From: an uncultured Chloroflexus sp.
Lineage (GTDB): Bacteria > Chloroflexota > Chloroflexia > Chloroflexales > Chloroflexaceae
Length of the DNA: 64,000 nt
Reading direction: 5' to 3'
NCBI RefSeq assembly: GCF_937129525.1
Contig: NZ_CAKZNK010000108.1
Coordinates: 1-64,000, forward strand
Shown here: positions 47,324 to 56,213 of the stretch, piece by piece
Position numbering within the stretch: the first letter of the stretch is position 1
Layout: every line of letters begins with the position of its first letter
Position numbers and translations under genes: made by a program
Notes under the pieces: model-generated
Told to the model about the DNA's origin: nothing
What the model saw: only the letters and a program-made list of their open reading frames with translations
The model's database searches: none

Positions 47324-49126
47324 ATGACACCGACCCCAGCGGGCGATGCCATTCAAATTGTAAACGGGCGCTTGCACGTACCAGACCATCCGGTTATTCC
47401 CTTCGTCGAAGGCGATGGCACTGGCCGCGACATCTGGCGCGCCAGCGTGCGCGTCTTCGATGCCGCAGTTGCGCTGGCCTACGGCGGCAAGCGAAAGATC
47501 GAGTGGCTCGAGGTGTTGGCTGGCGAAAAGGCCTTCCAGCAGACCGGCAACTGGTTGCCGGATGAAACTATCGAGATCTTCCAGAAGTATCTGGTTGGGA
47601 TCAAAGGGCCACTTACCACGCCGGTCGGCGGTGGTATTCGTTCGCTAAACGTTGCCCTGCGCAAGCACCTCGACCTCTACGTCTGCCAGCGCCCGGTGCG
47701 TCACTTTGCCGGCGTTCCTTCACCGGTCAAGCATCCGGAAAAGGTCGATATGGTGATCTTCCGCGAGAATACGGAAGATGTCTACACGGGGATCGAATAC
47801 CGTGGCGGCAGCGCGGAAGCAGCCAGGATCATCGAGTTTTTGCAACGCGAATTCCCCAAAGACTTTGAGAAGATCCGCTTCGGCACTCCGGAAAAGACCG
47901 ATGAGTTCCGGCGCATGATCGGCGAAATGCCGGAAGGCAAGATCGAAGTTGGGATTGGCATCAAACCGATCAGCCGGATCGGTACTGAGCGGATTATGGC
48001 CGCAGCCATCCAGTACGCGATTAACTATAAGCGCAAGAGCATCACGCTGATGCATAAGGGGAACATTCAGAAGTTTACCGAGGGCGCATTCCGCGACTGG
48101 GCTTACGAATATGCCGAACGCGCGTTTGGCGATTACGTCTACACCTGGGCGCAATGGGAACGCACCAAAGCGGCGCGCGGCGAAGCGGCGGCCAACGCCG
48201 AACAGCGCGAGGCGCTGGCCAGCGGCAAGATTTTGGTGAAAGACACTATTGCCGACATTATTTTCCAGCAGGTACTGACGCGGCCTGACGAATTTGACGT
48301 GATTGTCGCGCCGAATCTCAACGGTGACTACCTCTCTGATGCGCTGGCCGCGCAAGTGGGTGGCATCGGTATTGCCCCCGGTGGCAATATCAACTACGTG
48401 ACCGGTCACGCTATTTTTGAAGCGACCCATGGCACTGCGCCGAAGTATGCCGACCTCGACAAGGTGAATCCTGGTTCGGTCATCCTGTCAGGCGAGATGA
48501 TGCTGCGCTACATGGGCTGGACGGAAGCTGCCGATCTGATCATCGCTGGCCTCGAGCGCACTATCGCCGATAAAACAGTGACGTATGACTTTGCCCGCCT
48601 GATGGAGGGCGCGCGCGAGGTGAAGACCTCGGAGTTTGCCAGCCTGATTATCGCCAATATGGAGAAGATCGCTGCCGGCGATGTGCCCCACCTGGCCGAA
48701 ACCTTCGGCCCAGAGATCTTGCGGCGGGCTGACGGCAAGGTCTATCCGCACAACAGTGTCGGCGCGGTGATGACCCGCGCAGTCGTGGCCGTCCCGGCTG
48801 AGGCTTCGCTGCGCGAGACAGCTATCTATATGCGCGGTCGCAATATTCACTCGGTGATCGTCAAGCCTGATGCCAGCGGCGAGTGGGGTATCATGACGAT
48901 GCGTGATGTGCTGAAGAAGGTGGTGCGCGAAGGTCGAGCGGTTGATGGCTTGACGGTAGGTGACCTGACGACGCGACCGCTGTTGAGCGTCAGTCCAGAG
49001 ACATCGATTGCCGAATGCGCAGCATTGATGGTTGAGCGCAATATCCGACGCCTCGCCGTAGTAGAAAACGGCGAACCGATTGGGATTATCTCTGAAACTG
49101 ACATCTTCAGCCACGTAGCTGAGTAA
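47324..49126 (+). CDS. icd: NADP-type isocitrate dehydrogenase with C-terminal CBS pair
   Basis: 600 aa. Residues ~1-455 are a complete isocitrate dehydrogenase of the E. coli Icd type: [14 protein letters not shown], substrate/phospho-Ser loop [83 protein letters not shown]. The usual 415-420-residue enzyme ends there; here a linker and two CBS motifs follow (~479-535, ending [12 protein letters not shown]; ~543-598, ending [14 protein letters not shown]). CBS pairs bind AMP, ADP, ATP or SAM in other proteins, so nucleotide control of oxidative decarboxylation of isocitrate is likely (inference). The join is in frame with no internal start of the kind expected for two genes. NADP specificity is judged by similarity only. 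Confidence 0.93.
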   Translation: MTPTPAGDAIQIVNGRLHVPDHPVIPFVEGDGTGRDIWRASVRVFDAAVALAYGGKRKIEWLEVLAGEKAFQQTGNWLPDETIEIFQKYLVGIKGPLTTPVGGGIRSLNVALRKHLDLYVCQRPVRHFAGVPSPVKHPEKVDMVIFRENTEDVYTGIEYRGGSAEAARIIEFLQREFPKDFEKIRFGTPEKTDEFRRMIGEMPEGKIEVGIGIKPISRIGTERIMAAAIQYAINYKRKSITLMHKGNIQKFTEGAFRDWAYEYAERAFGDYVYTWAQWERTKAARGEAAANAEQREALASGKILVKDTIADIIFQQVLTRPDEFDVIVAPNLNGDYLSDALAAQVGGIGIAPGGNINYVTGHAIFEATHGTAPKYADLDKVNPGSVILSGEMMLRYMGWTEAADLIIAGLERTIADKTVTYDFARLMEGAREVKTSEFASLIIANMEKIAAGDVPHLAETFGPEILRRADGKVYPHNSVGAVMTRAVVAVPAEASLRETAIYMRGRNIHSVIVKPDASGEWGIMTMRDVLKKVVREGRAVDGLTVGDLTTRPLLSVSPETSIAECAALMVERNIRRLAVVENGEPIGIISETDIFSHVAE

Positions 49127-49153
49127 GTGCGCTGAAACGGCAAAGGTCATGTC

Positions 49154-49192
49154 TGGCGGGGAAGGCAACTCTCATTATTGCCTTCCCCGCCA
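49154..49192. terminator. Strong hairpin between icd and aminotransferase gene
   Basis: Perfect 15-bp arms (TGGCGGGGAAGGCAA and its complement), 9-base loop, between converging genes. No T tract, but very stable. Confidence 0.8.
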
Positions 49193-49242
49193 GTTCATAT
49201 GCCGCTCAGATGAACTGCATTAGAACCGCAGCCAGATGACAG

Positions 49243-50430
49243 TTACACATCAGCGAATGCAGCGCCAATGGCGGCAATCCCTTGCTCAATCCGCTCACTG
49301 CTTTGAAAACTGAAAGCAAGGCGGATCGCATCATCACCATGGCCTGGTTCGGCAAAGCAGGCGGTACCCGGCAGGAACTCGGCGCCACGGGCGCGAGCCG
49401 CATTGAGTAGGGTTCCGGCGCTCACCCCTTCTGGAAGCCTTACCCAGATGAAGAAACCTCCCGCCGGCATCACGAAACGCGCCTCGGCAGGGAAGTGGCG
49501 CCGAATAGCAGCGGCCATCACTTCGCACTTAGTCGCGTAGTGGCGGCGCAGCGCAGCAATGTGTTGTTCGAGCCGACCATCGGCGCTATAACGGGCAACA
49601 ACCCGAGTGATGAAGGGGCCGGTCGTGCCTTCAGCCTTCACCATAAGCAGACGATCGATGATTTCGCGGCGGGCATGCACCCAGCCGATCCGCAAACCGG
49701 GGGCAAGGATCTTCGAGTACGTACCGACCCGGATTACCCAGCCTTCCTGATCGAGCGCGGCCAGTGAGGGGAGTGATTCGCCCGTGAAGCGTAGATCGAG
49801 ATAGGCGTCGTCTTCCACAACCGGCGCCCCATATTCGGCAGCGAGCGCCACCAGTTGCCGACGACGCTCAAGCGTCAATGTTACACCAGTAGGATTGTGA
49901 AACGTGGGAATAGTGTAAATAAACTTTGGCCGCCGACCTTCAGCGGCCAGCGCGCGCAAGGTATCGGCCAGCGCCGTCACATCCATGCCGTACTCGTCAA
50001 CCGGGATGGTCACCAGCCGAGCGCCGCTTTGGACGAAACGCCGCACCGCGCCGAGAAAGCTCGGCCCTTCGATAATCACCGTATCACCCGGATCAACGAA
50101 GATTTCCGGTAAGAGGGCAAGGATCTGGCCCGATCCGTACCCAACCAGCACCTGCTCAGGTTGAGCATCAACACCTTCGGCGCGCAGACGAGCGACAATT
50201 TGATCGGTCAAGCCGGGATACGACATGGCATAGTTAAGCGAGTCGGCAGCTTCGTAGGCCAGCACCTCGGCAGCGGCAGCCATCAGCTCGGCGCGAGGAA
50301 AGAGCGCCGGATCGGCGAGGCCGTAAGCCAGGCTGATCAGTGGGCGGGCCGGTTCGCCGGCGGCGCCAAAGAGCGGTGGAGTCACTTCGCGCACGCGCGC
50401 GGCAAACAGGGTTTCGAGGGTTGCAGTCAT
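49243..50430 (-). CDS. PLP-dependent aminotransferase (class I/II, LysN/MocR-like)
   Basis: 395 aa fold-type I enzyme. PLP Lys in GTYSKILAPGLRIGW, preceding PLP phosphate/pyridine contacts in YGSGQ, YTIPTFHNPTG and EDDAYLDLRF, and the substrate Arg region DDAIRLAFSF. Closest in appearance to 2-aminoadipate / broad-specificity aminotransferases related to the catalytic domain of MocR regulators; no DNA-binding domain is attached. Substrate uncertain. The 2-hydroxyacid dehydrogenase gene lies upstream on the same strand after 88 bases. Confidence 0.9.
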   Translation of the reverse strand: MTATLETLFAARVREVTPPLFGAAGEPARPLISLAYGLADPALFPRAELMAAAAEVLAYEAADSLNYAMSYPGLTDQIVARLRAEGVDAQPEQVLVGYGSGQILALLPEIFVDPGDTVIIEGPSFLGAVRRFVQSGARLVTIPVDEYGMDVTALADTLRALAAEGRRPKFIYTIPTFHNPTGVTLTLERRRQLVALAAEYGAPVVEDDAYLDLRFTGESLPSLAALDQEGWVIRVGTYSKILAPGLRIGWVHARREIIDRLLMVKAEGTTGPFITRVVARYSADGRLEQHIAALRRHYATKCEVMAAAIRRHFPAEARFVMPAGGFFIWVRLPEGVSAGTLLNAARARGAEFLPGTACFAEPGHGDDAIRLAFSFQSSERIEQGIAAIGAAFADV

Positions 50431-50518
50431 GCAGTCATACTCCTTAACATCAAAGATGCAACGGTGCGACGAGCTTTATATGGCGCACACGCGCCAGGGA
50501 CTACCAGTGTAACTGGCA

Positions 50519-51475
50519 CTAATACCCGGCTTGTTTGTCAACCACATTGATCATTGGTTCGTGGTTGAGAAATGCGCGCAAATTGGTGGCGAACATATCG
50601 AGCGTGCGCGAACGGATAAACGGCGAACTCCAGGAGATATGGGGCGTGACGAAGACATTGGGCAATTCCCAGAGCGGGCTATCAGGCGGCAACGGCTCGT
50701 GGGCAAAGACATCGAGACCGGCGCCAGCGATCCGATGCGCGCGAAGAGCTTCGATCAACGCATCTTCATCAACAATTTCGCCCCGAGCGATATTAATCAA
50801 GTAGGCCTCCGGCTTCATCAGCGCCAGTTCCGCTCTGCCAAACATGCCCCGCGTAAGCGGCGTAAGTGGCGCTGCAATGACCACAAAATCGGCCTGCGGA
50901 AGGAGCGACCTCCATTCCCCCTCACCAACCACCTGCTCGACCCCGGAAACCGGACGCGGATTGCGGCGCGAACCCCACACGCGCATGCCAAAAGCGCTGG
51001 CCCGCGCGGCGATAGCCTGCCCGATCTGGCCAAGGCCGATGATCAGCATAGTTGATCCGGCCAGCTCGCGCAACTGTAAATCTGGCTCGCGCCACTGATG
51101 CGCAGCCTGCATCCGGTGCAGGCGAGCGGCTTGCTTGACGTGACTGAGCGCGAACAGCATAACAAATTCGCTGATCGGAATGGCATGGACGCCGGCGGAA
51201 TTGGTCACGATGATGTCACGCGCCACCACTTCAGGAATCAATGAGCCATCAACACCGGCACGGGGAATGTGGATCCAGCGCAATGCCGGCATTTGCCGCA
51301 CCAGGCGAGCGAGCTGTTCAGCGGTAAAAAACCAGCGCAAGAGCACTTCGGCATCATCAATCGGCGCTTCCGGTTCGCCATTTTGATCGTACCAGACGAG
51401 AGTCGCCTGCGGCGCAACGGCATTGATGCGCGGTATGAGTTCGTCGCGTAGCAGACCGGGCAACACGAGCTTCAT
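50519..51475 (-). CDS. D-2-hydroxyacid dehydrogenase
   Basis: 318 aa NAD(P)-dependent enzyme interconverting a 2-oxoacid and D-2-hydroxyacid. Rossmann motif IGLGQIGQAIAARASAFGM, catalytic Arg in INIARGEIVDE, Glu in GLDVFAHEPLP and His in VTPHISW are intact. Looks like the GhrA-type (glyoxylate/hydroxypyruvate reductase) branch; substrate not certain. AAGGAG precedes the ATG at 51475. Confidence 0.9.
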   Translation of the reverse strand: MKLVLPGLLRDELIPRINAVAPQATLVWYDQNGEPEAPIDDAEVLLRWFFTAEQLARLVRQMPALRWIHIPRAGVDGSLIPEVVARDIIVTNSAGVHAIPISEFVMLFALSHVKQAARLHRMQAAHQWREPDLQLRELAGSTMLIIGLGQIGQAIAARASAFGMRVWGSRRNPRPVSGVEQVVGEGEWRSLLPQADFVVIAAPLTPLTRGMFGRAELALMKPEAYLINIARGEIVDEDALIEALRAHRIAGAGLDVFAHEPLPPDSPLWELPNVFVTPHISWSSPFIRSRTLDMFATNLRAFLNHEPMINVVDKQAGY

Positions 51476-51777
51476 GAAAACTCCTTCAACCTGAAAGCTG
51501 TTGTGGATCCGAAATGTATTGTACCCAAGGTGTAGAATTACTTGATCGGTCAAGAGAATGGTTTTCGGCGCAGGCGCCGATGAGATGAATGGCAGACGAA
51601 ACGTAGTGATAACTGGCAAACCAGGCCCTGGGAGCACTGCCAGAGCTAGAATGACAAGGGTACAACTTGCACAGAATCCAGAATCCGCCTATAGTGGTAG
51701 CATTCGCCGGGTAGCGAGTATCTCCCGGCTTGTGTTATGTTATTGCGTGAACAAATCAATTTAAGGAGCATATTGCA
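51476..51777. other. Divergent intergenic region before efp
   Basis: 302 bases with no supportable gene. Holds the efp promoter in its right half; a TACAAT element on the minus strand near 51520 may serve the dehydrogenase but has no well-spaced -35. Confidence 0.6.
51667..51695 (+). promoter_or_regulatory. Promoter of efp
   Basis: TTGCAC (51667-51672), 17-base spacer, TATAGT (51690-51695); leader of about 76 bases to the ATG. Confidence 0.65.
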
Positions 51778-52347
51778 ATGGCAGCGGGAACCACGTCAGA
51801 TCTGCGCAATGGAATTGTCATTCGCTACAACAACGACCTTTACCAGGTGGTTGAATTTCAGCACGTTGCGCCGGGTAACTGGCGGGCATTCGTGCGCATG
51901 AAGCTGAAGAGCCTGACAACCGGTAAGGTGATTGAAGATCGGGTGCGGGCCGGAGCAGAAATCGACATTGTCCGCATCGAGCGCCGTCCGATGCAGTATC
52001 TCTACCGCGAGGGTGACAGCTTCATCTTTATGGATAACGATACCTTCGATCAGATTCCGGTTTCGGCGGAACTGGTGGGTGATGCGGTGCGGTTTATGAA
52101 AGAGAATGAGACGGTTGATCTGGTGTACGACGCGGAAAAAGATGTGATTATCGGCGTCGAGCTGCCCATCTTCGTTAATCTGAAGGTAGTCGAGACGACG
52201 ATTGCCGTGCGAGGCGATACCGCTACCAATGTGACCAAACCGGCTACGCTGGAGACGGGGGCAGTGATTGAAGTGCCAGCGTTTATCAACGAAGGGGATG
52301 TATTGAAGATCGATACCCGCACCGGTGAGTATATTACCCGGGTGTGA
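51778..52347 (+). CDS. efp: Elongation factor P with Asn at position 34
   Basis: 189 aa, three-domain EF-P that rescues ribosomes stalled at proline runs. Overall match is strong, including the C-terminal KPATLETGAVIEVPAFINEG and DTRTGEYITRV. The loop that reaches the peptidyl-transferase centre reads HVAPGNWRAFVR, so residue 34 is Asn, with Trp35, in place of the Lys of E. coli (PGKGQAF) or the Arg of the rhamnosylated class. Neither beta-lysylation by EpmA nor EarP modification fits. Good AAGGAG upstream. I did not see a modification enzyme gene nearby. Confidence 0.95.
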   Translation: MAAGTTSDLRNGIVIRYNNDLYQVVEFQHVAPGNWRAFVRMKLKSLTTGKVIEDRVRAGAEIDIVRIERRPMQYLYREGDSFIFMDNDTFDQIPVSAELVGDAVRFMKENETVDLVYDAEKDVIIGVELPIFVNLKVVETTIAVRGDTATNVTKPATLETGAVIEVPAFINEGDVLKIDTRTGEYITRV

Positions 52348-52421
52348 AGTGGGTGAAATGGGGAGCGATCTGATACCGGTTACAGCCATTGGCAAGACGG
52401 TTAACCACTCCTCATCATACA

Positions 52422-52455
52422 ACCGAGCGCGGTGGCGATGACCACCGCGCTCGGT
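52422..52455. terminator. Strong hairpin between efp and groEL
   Basis: Perfect 14-bp arms starting ACCGAGCGCGGTGG with a 6-base loop, between converging genes. Confidence 0.8.
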
Positions 52456-52470
52456 GCGCTCAATTAGCGA

Positions 52471-54108
52471 TTAGAAGTCGTCATCGGGCATCGGCGGCGT
52501 GTTGTTGTTCTTCTTGGGTTCAGGCGCTTCGACGATCAACGCCTCAGTGGTCAGGACCATACCGGCAACGCTGATCGCATTTTCAAGCGCAGTGCGCACC
52601 ACTTTGGCCGGATCGATAATGCCAGCTTCCATCAGATCGACATAGGCGCCGGTCATCACGTCGTAGCCAAAGTGATTGTTGTTGCGCTTGCGCTGCTCGT
52701 TGCGCACATTCTCGACCACGACCGAGCCATCTTCGCCAGCATTGGCAGCGAGCTGGCGCAGCGGCTCTTCGAGCGCGCGACGCAGCATATTGAGCGCCAT
52801 GCGCTCCTCTTCAAACTGGGTAGTCACATTGTCAAGCGCCGGGATTGCGTTAAGCAACGCAACGCCACCACCAGGGACGATACCCTCTTCCACCGCAGCG
52901 CGAGTCGCGTTGAGCGCGTCTTCCACGCGAGCCTTGCGCTCCTTCATCGCCGGCTCGGTCGGCGCGCCAACCTTGATGACTGCCACGCCACCGGACAGCT
53001 TCGCCACACGCTCTTGCAGCTTCTCGCGGTCGTAATCCGAGGTCGTGGTCTCGATCTGCTGCTTGAGCTGGGCGATGCGGGCCTGGATAGCCTGCTTGTC
53101 ACCGTGACCTTCGACGATAACTGTGTTGTCCTTGTCGGCCTTCACGCGGCGGGCGCGGCCAAGGTCTTGCAGCGTCGCGCTTTCGAGCTTGCGACCGATC
53201 TCCTCAGAGATGACCGTACCACCGGTGAGGATGGCAATGTCTTGCAGCATCGCTTTGCGGCGGTCACCGAAGCCAGGCGCTTTCACTGCCAGCGCGTTGA
53301 GTGTCCCACGCAGCTTGTTGACGACCAGGGTCGCCAGCGCTTCACCATCTACATCTTCGGCAATCACGAGCAGGTCTTTCTTGCCGCTGCTGAGCACCGC
53401 CTCTAAGATGGGTAGCAGATCTTTGATCGAGCTGATCTTCTTGTCGGTAATCAGGATGTATGGCTCATCAAGCACTGCTTCCATCCGCGCCGAGTCGGTG
53501 ATGAAGTAGGGCGAGATGTAGCCACGGTCGAACTGCATACCTTCGACCAGCTCGTGCTCGAGATGAGTGCTCTTGCCCTCTTCGACCGTTACGACACCAT
53601 CACGGCCAATCTTGTCCATGACGGTTGCCAGCAGCTCACCAACTTCGGCATCCTGAGCCGAAATGGTGGCGACGTTGCGGATCTCGTCACGGGTCTTCAG
53701 CGTAATCGCCTGCTCCTTGATCCGGGCAACCAGCGCCTGACCACCCTTGTCGAGACCGCGCTTGAGCAGCATCGGGTTAGCGCCAGCGGCAACCAGCTTC
53801 AAACCTTCGTTGATGATCGCCTGAGCCAGTACCGTCGCTGTCGTGGTACCGTCACCGGCAACATCGTTCGTCTTGACAGCAGCCTGCTTGAGTAGTTGTA
53901 CACCGAGGTTAGCAAAGGGGTCTTTGAGTTCAATCTCTTTGGCGACGCTCACGCCGTCGTGGGTAACCGTCGGGGCACCCCACTTCTTATCGAGCGCAAC
54001 GTTGCGGCCACGGGGGCCGAGAGTTGTCTTGACGGCAAGAGCAAGTGTATCGATACCGTGTTTCAGCGCAGTACGGGCTTGCTGATCGAAGATCAGTTGC
54101 TTCGCCAT
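52471..54108 (-). CDS. groEL: Chaperonin GroEL (Hsp60)
   Basis: 545 aa ATP-dependent folding chaperone. ATP site [26 protein letters not shown] equatorial region and the apical domain are normal. The C-terminus ends [16 protein letters not shown] and has no Gly-Gly-Met repeat tail, which in E. coli lines the cavity floor. Starts 5 bases after groES, with GAGGAG overlapping the groES end. Confidence 0.97.
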   Translation of the reverse strand: MAKQLIFDQQARTALKHGIDTLALAVKTTLGPRGRNVALDKKWGAPTVTHDGVSVAKEIELKDPFANLGVQLLKQAAVKTNDVAGDGTTTATVLAQAIINEGLKLVAAGANPMLLKRGLDKGGQALVARIKEQAITLKTRDEIRNVATISAQDAEVGELLATVMDKIGRDGVVTVEEGKSTHLEHELVEGMQFDRGYISPYFITDSARMEAVLDEPYILITDKKISSIKDLLPILEAVLSSGKKDLLVIAEDVDGEALATLVVNKLRGTLNALAVKAPGFGDRRKAMLQDIAILTGGTVISEEIGRKLESATLQDLGRARRVKADKDNTVIVEGHGDKQAIQARIAQLKQQIETTTSDYDREKLQERVAKLSGGVAVIKVGAPTEPAMKERKARVEDALNATRAAVEEGIVPGGGVALLNAIPALDNVTTQFEEERMALNMLRRALEEPLRQLAANAGEDGSVVVENVRNEQRKRNNNHFGYDVMTGAYVDLMEAGIIDPAKVVRTALENAISVAGMVLTTEALIVEAPEPKKNNNTPPMPDDDF

Positions 54109-54113
54109 ATCGC

Positions 54114-54407
54114 TTACTCCTCAATGATACCCAGAATATCCTTCTCTTGCAGGATTAGATACTCTTCCTCATCAATCTTGAACTCAGTGCCGGCGTATTT
54201 GGCATAGAGCACGTGTTGACCGACTTTTACATTCATCGGAATGATCTTGCCATCATCAGCACGCCGACCTGGTCCTACCGCGATCACCTCGCCCTCCATG
54301 GGTCGCTCTTTGCTTGCGGTGTCGGGCAGAATAATGCCGCCTTTAGTCTTCTCTTCCCGCGGCTTTGGTTTGACAACAACGCGGTCGTGCAACGGTTTTA
54401 CTTGCAC
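54114..54407 (-). CDS. groES: Co-chaperonin GroES
   Basis: 97 aa. Mobile loop [15 protein letters not shown] and roof region intact. Start codon is GTG at 54407 with GGAGG 6 bases upstream. Only ~22 bases separate it from an upstream hairpin and no CIRCE element (TTAGCACTC-N9-GAGTGCTAA) is visible, so its promoter may lie upstream of doxX or overlap the hairpin. Confidence 0.96.
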   Translation of the reverse strand: MQVKPLHDRVVVKPKPREEKTKGGIILPDTASKERPMEGEVIAVGPGRRADDGKIIPMNVKVGQHVLYAKYAGTEFKIDEEEYLILQEKDILGIIEE

Positions 54408-54429
54408 AGGTAACCTCCTCTTCGCTCAA

Positions 54430-54453
54430 GGGGCGTCGTTTCAGCGACGCCCC
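54430..54453 (-). terminator. Hairpin between doxX and groES
   Basis: Perfect 9-bp arms GGGGCGTCG and CGACGCCCC, 6-base loop, no T tract. May partly terminate doxX transcripts or act in the groES leader. Confidence 0.6.
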
Positions 54454-54462
54454 CTATGCCAT

Positions 54463-54993
54463 TCAACTGACGGCCTGACCGGCGTTGCCCGGCGTGGCCA
54501 TGGGCTGGCGTTGCCGGTTAAGCAGAGCGAAAGCCAGACCGATCAGCGCGAGGATCAGGCCGATCCAGAAGGTTTGCGGTTGTGGCAAGGCAATCCCGAA
54601 GTAGCGATCCAGCGTGTAGGCGCCGGGTTCCCACAGCCCCATTACAGCGGCCAGCACGATCAGCACGAGCGAGTACTCGCTGCCGCCATTGCTGATCCAC
54701 AGGCCACGCGACCAGTGGACAAGCGCAATCGCCGCAACCATCACTGCGATGATCGCTAGCGGGCCAATCGGATGGAAGAGGCCGAGGGCGAAGAGTAAAC
54801 CGCCGCCAAATTCAGCCAGACCGGCCATGAAGGCCCAGAAGCGTGGCGCGCGCAGGCCCATACCTGCCAGCCAGTCAGCAGTCGCGCGCAGACCGTGACC
54901 GCCAAACCAGCCGAAGAGCTTCTGAGCGCCATGCCCCATCATGAGCAACCCGATAACCACTTGCAGGATCAGCAGGCCAAGATCGATCGTCAT
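54463..54993 (-). CDS. DoxX family membrane protein
   Basis: 176 aa with four to five hydrophobic helices. DoxX features: an early GHGAQKLFGWFGG and later AEFGGGLLFALGLF. Members are integral membrane proteins linked to quinone/thiosulfate or redox stress; the function here is not assignable. GGAGGTGG precedes the ATG. Located directly upstream of groES on the same strand, so it may share heat- or stress-induced transcription. Confidence 0.85.
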   Translation of the reverse strand: MTIDLGLLILQVVIGLLMMGHGAQKLFGWFGGHGLRATADWLAGMGLRAPRFWAFMAGLAEFGGGLLFALGLFHPIGPLAIIAVMVAAIALVHWSRGLWISNGGSEYSLVLIVLAAVMGLWEPGAYTLDRYFGIALPQPQTFWIGLILALIGLAFALLNRQRQPMATPGNAGQAVS

Positions 54994-55305
54994 GGCGTAC
55001 CACCTCCTTGATCGTCAACGCACATCAGCACGATGCGGCAGCGTCGCGCTGGTGTAGCGATTGATGTCTCAAACAGGCGTACACCTGTGTAGATAAAAAA
55101 TTGATGTTAGATGGGCATCAGCGCAATGTTAGCAATATGTTAGAAGATGAAAGAGTTTGCGGCGCGATCTGTCTTCTGGTAAAACCGGGTAGTTCTGAAG
55201 CTCTTCCTGGCGTGCCTGCCGGCGAGCGTGGTGAAGGCAAGGGAATCCAGAAGGCACCACGTTCCAGATTACCGGCGCTATACCGACGATCCGGCGAGCG
55301 CGCGG
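54994..55305. other. Intergenic region upstream of doxX
   Basis: 312 bases without a supportable gene. Contains a near-palindrome AGGCGTACACCT at 55075-55086 (one mismatched pair) and a run of ATGTTAG-like words (55105-55142). An operator is possible; no clear promoter seen. Confidence 0.45.
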
Positions 55306-55971
55306 CTACGGCGTGTTGCCCGGAGCCTGACGCGGCGGGATCGACTGTGGGCCGAGCTGGAGATCGCATAAGAATGGCGGCTGGTTATTGCCACTGTGAT
55401 AGGGGTAGATCTGATCGCCGACGCGCAGCAGGATGCGCAAACCATCGATCAAGACCTGAATGTAGACCATTCCGGGGCGAGGGCAGCCGAGCGCGCCATC
55501 AGGCCAGGTCACTGCTTCAACCGAAGCGACTTCGATGGCGGCGAGATCAACCCCTAACCGTTGAGCTAAATCTTGCTTAGCCGCATCGATTTGCCGTTGC
55601 ACAAAACCATCAAACGGAGGCGTGAGCGGTTGCGCATCAGGGCCAGGGGCAGGCATAACAGGCATAGGCGTCTCCTTGACAGGCGTAGTTACAGGCATTG
55701 CGACTGGGGACTGCGTTGACGGCGGGGGCGATGTTGGCGGCAATGTTGTCGTCGGCGCAGGAGGTGTCGGCGCAGGCGAAGGTGACGGCTGTGCGGTGGG
55801 TGTTGATACCGCGACCGGCGTACCCACCGGGTTGCGAGTAGCTGCGGGTGGTTGAGTCGCAATTGATGGATCGGATGCTGACGTTGGTTGAGATGAGATT
55901 GAGTCGGTGGCGCTCCCACAGGCAGAGAGGATATATGTTGCGATAAGGGCCAACAATATGAGGGCACGCAT
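55306..55971 (-). CDS. Thr/Pro-rich lipoprotein with conserved C-terminal domain
   Basis: 221 aa. Lipoprotein signal with lipobox LSAC, then ~90 residues rich in Thr, Pro and Ser as an extended linker, then a ~100-residue domain with VTWPDGALGCPRPGMVYIQV and a second Cys in PPFLCDLQL. That Cys pair could form a disulfide outside the membrane. I have seen similar WPD-x-x-LGCP-x-PG segments in Chloroflexi proteins but cannot name a function. No near neighbour suggests one. Confidence 0.75.
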   Translation of the reverse strand: MRALILLALIATYILSACGSATDSISSQPTSASDPSIATQPPAATRNPVGTPVAVSTPTAQPSPSPAPTPPAPTTTLPPTSPPPSTQSPVAMPVTTPVKETPMPVMPAPGPDAQPLTPPFDGFVQRQIDAAKQDLAQRLGVDLAAIEVASVEAVTWPDGALGCPRPGMVYIQVLIDGLRILLRVGDQIYPYHSGNNQPPFLCDLQLGPQSIPPRQAPGNTP

Positions 55972-56213
55972 AGGAATTCCTTCGGGATGGAGAGTTAACC
56001 AGACGTTTGATCAAACAGACGGGTTAAGAGGGAAAATGGTTCCAAAGTGGTTGCGCAGGACAATGCCAGAGTCCGGTATCTGTTTTTATGTCAAATTATG
56101 ACAGAAAGGAGCTGGACGCGGTTTCAGTCGCAGCAGACCCGTTATATAGTGGAACGAGTTGGCCTCTGCGCCACGTAGATCAGCGCAAGGCTGTAGAGTT
56201 ATAGAGATGGCGA

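Noticed and set aside
48740..49126. Separate CBS-domain gene after icd
   Set aside because: The reading frame is continuous and no ribosome-binding site with start was seen at the junction, so it is a fusion.
52672..53406. 244-residue open frame opposite groEL
   Set aside because: Antisense to a certain gene; an effect of codon bias on GC-rich DNA.
54408..55140. CIRCE operator for groESL
   Set aside because: No TTAGCACTC-N9-GAGTGCTAA or close variant was found on inspection of the doxX-groES gap or the region before doxX.
55101..55580. 159-residue frame opposite the Thr/Pro-rich lipoprotein
   Set aside because: Overlaps the lipoprotein domain in antisense, with no recognisable motif.
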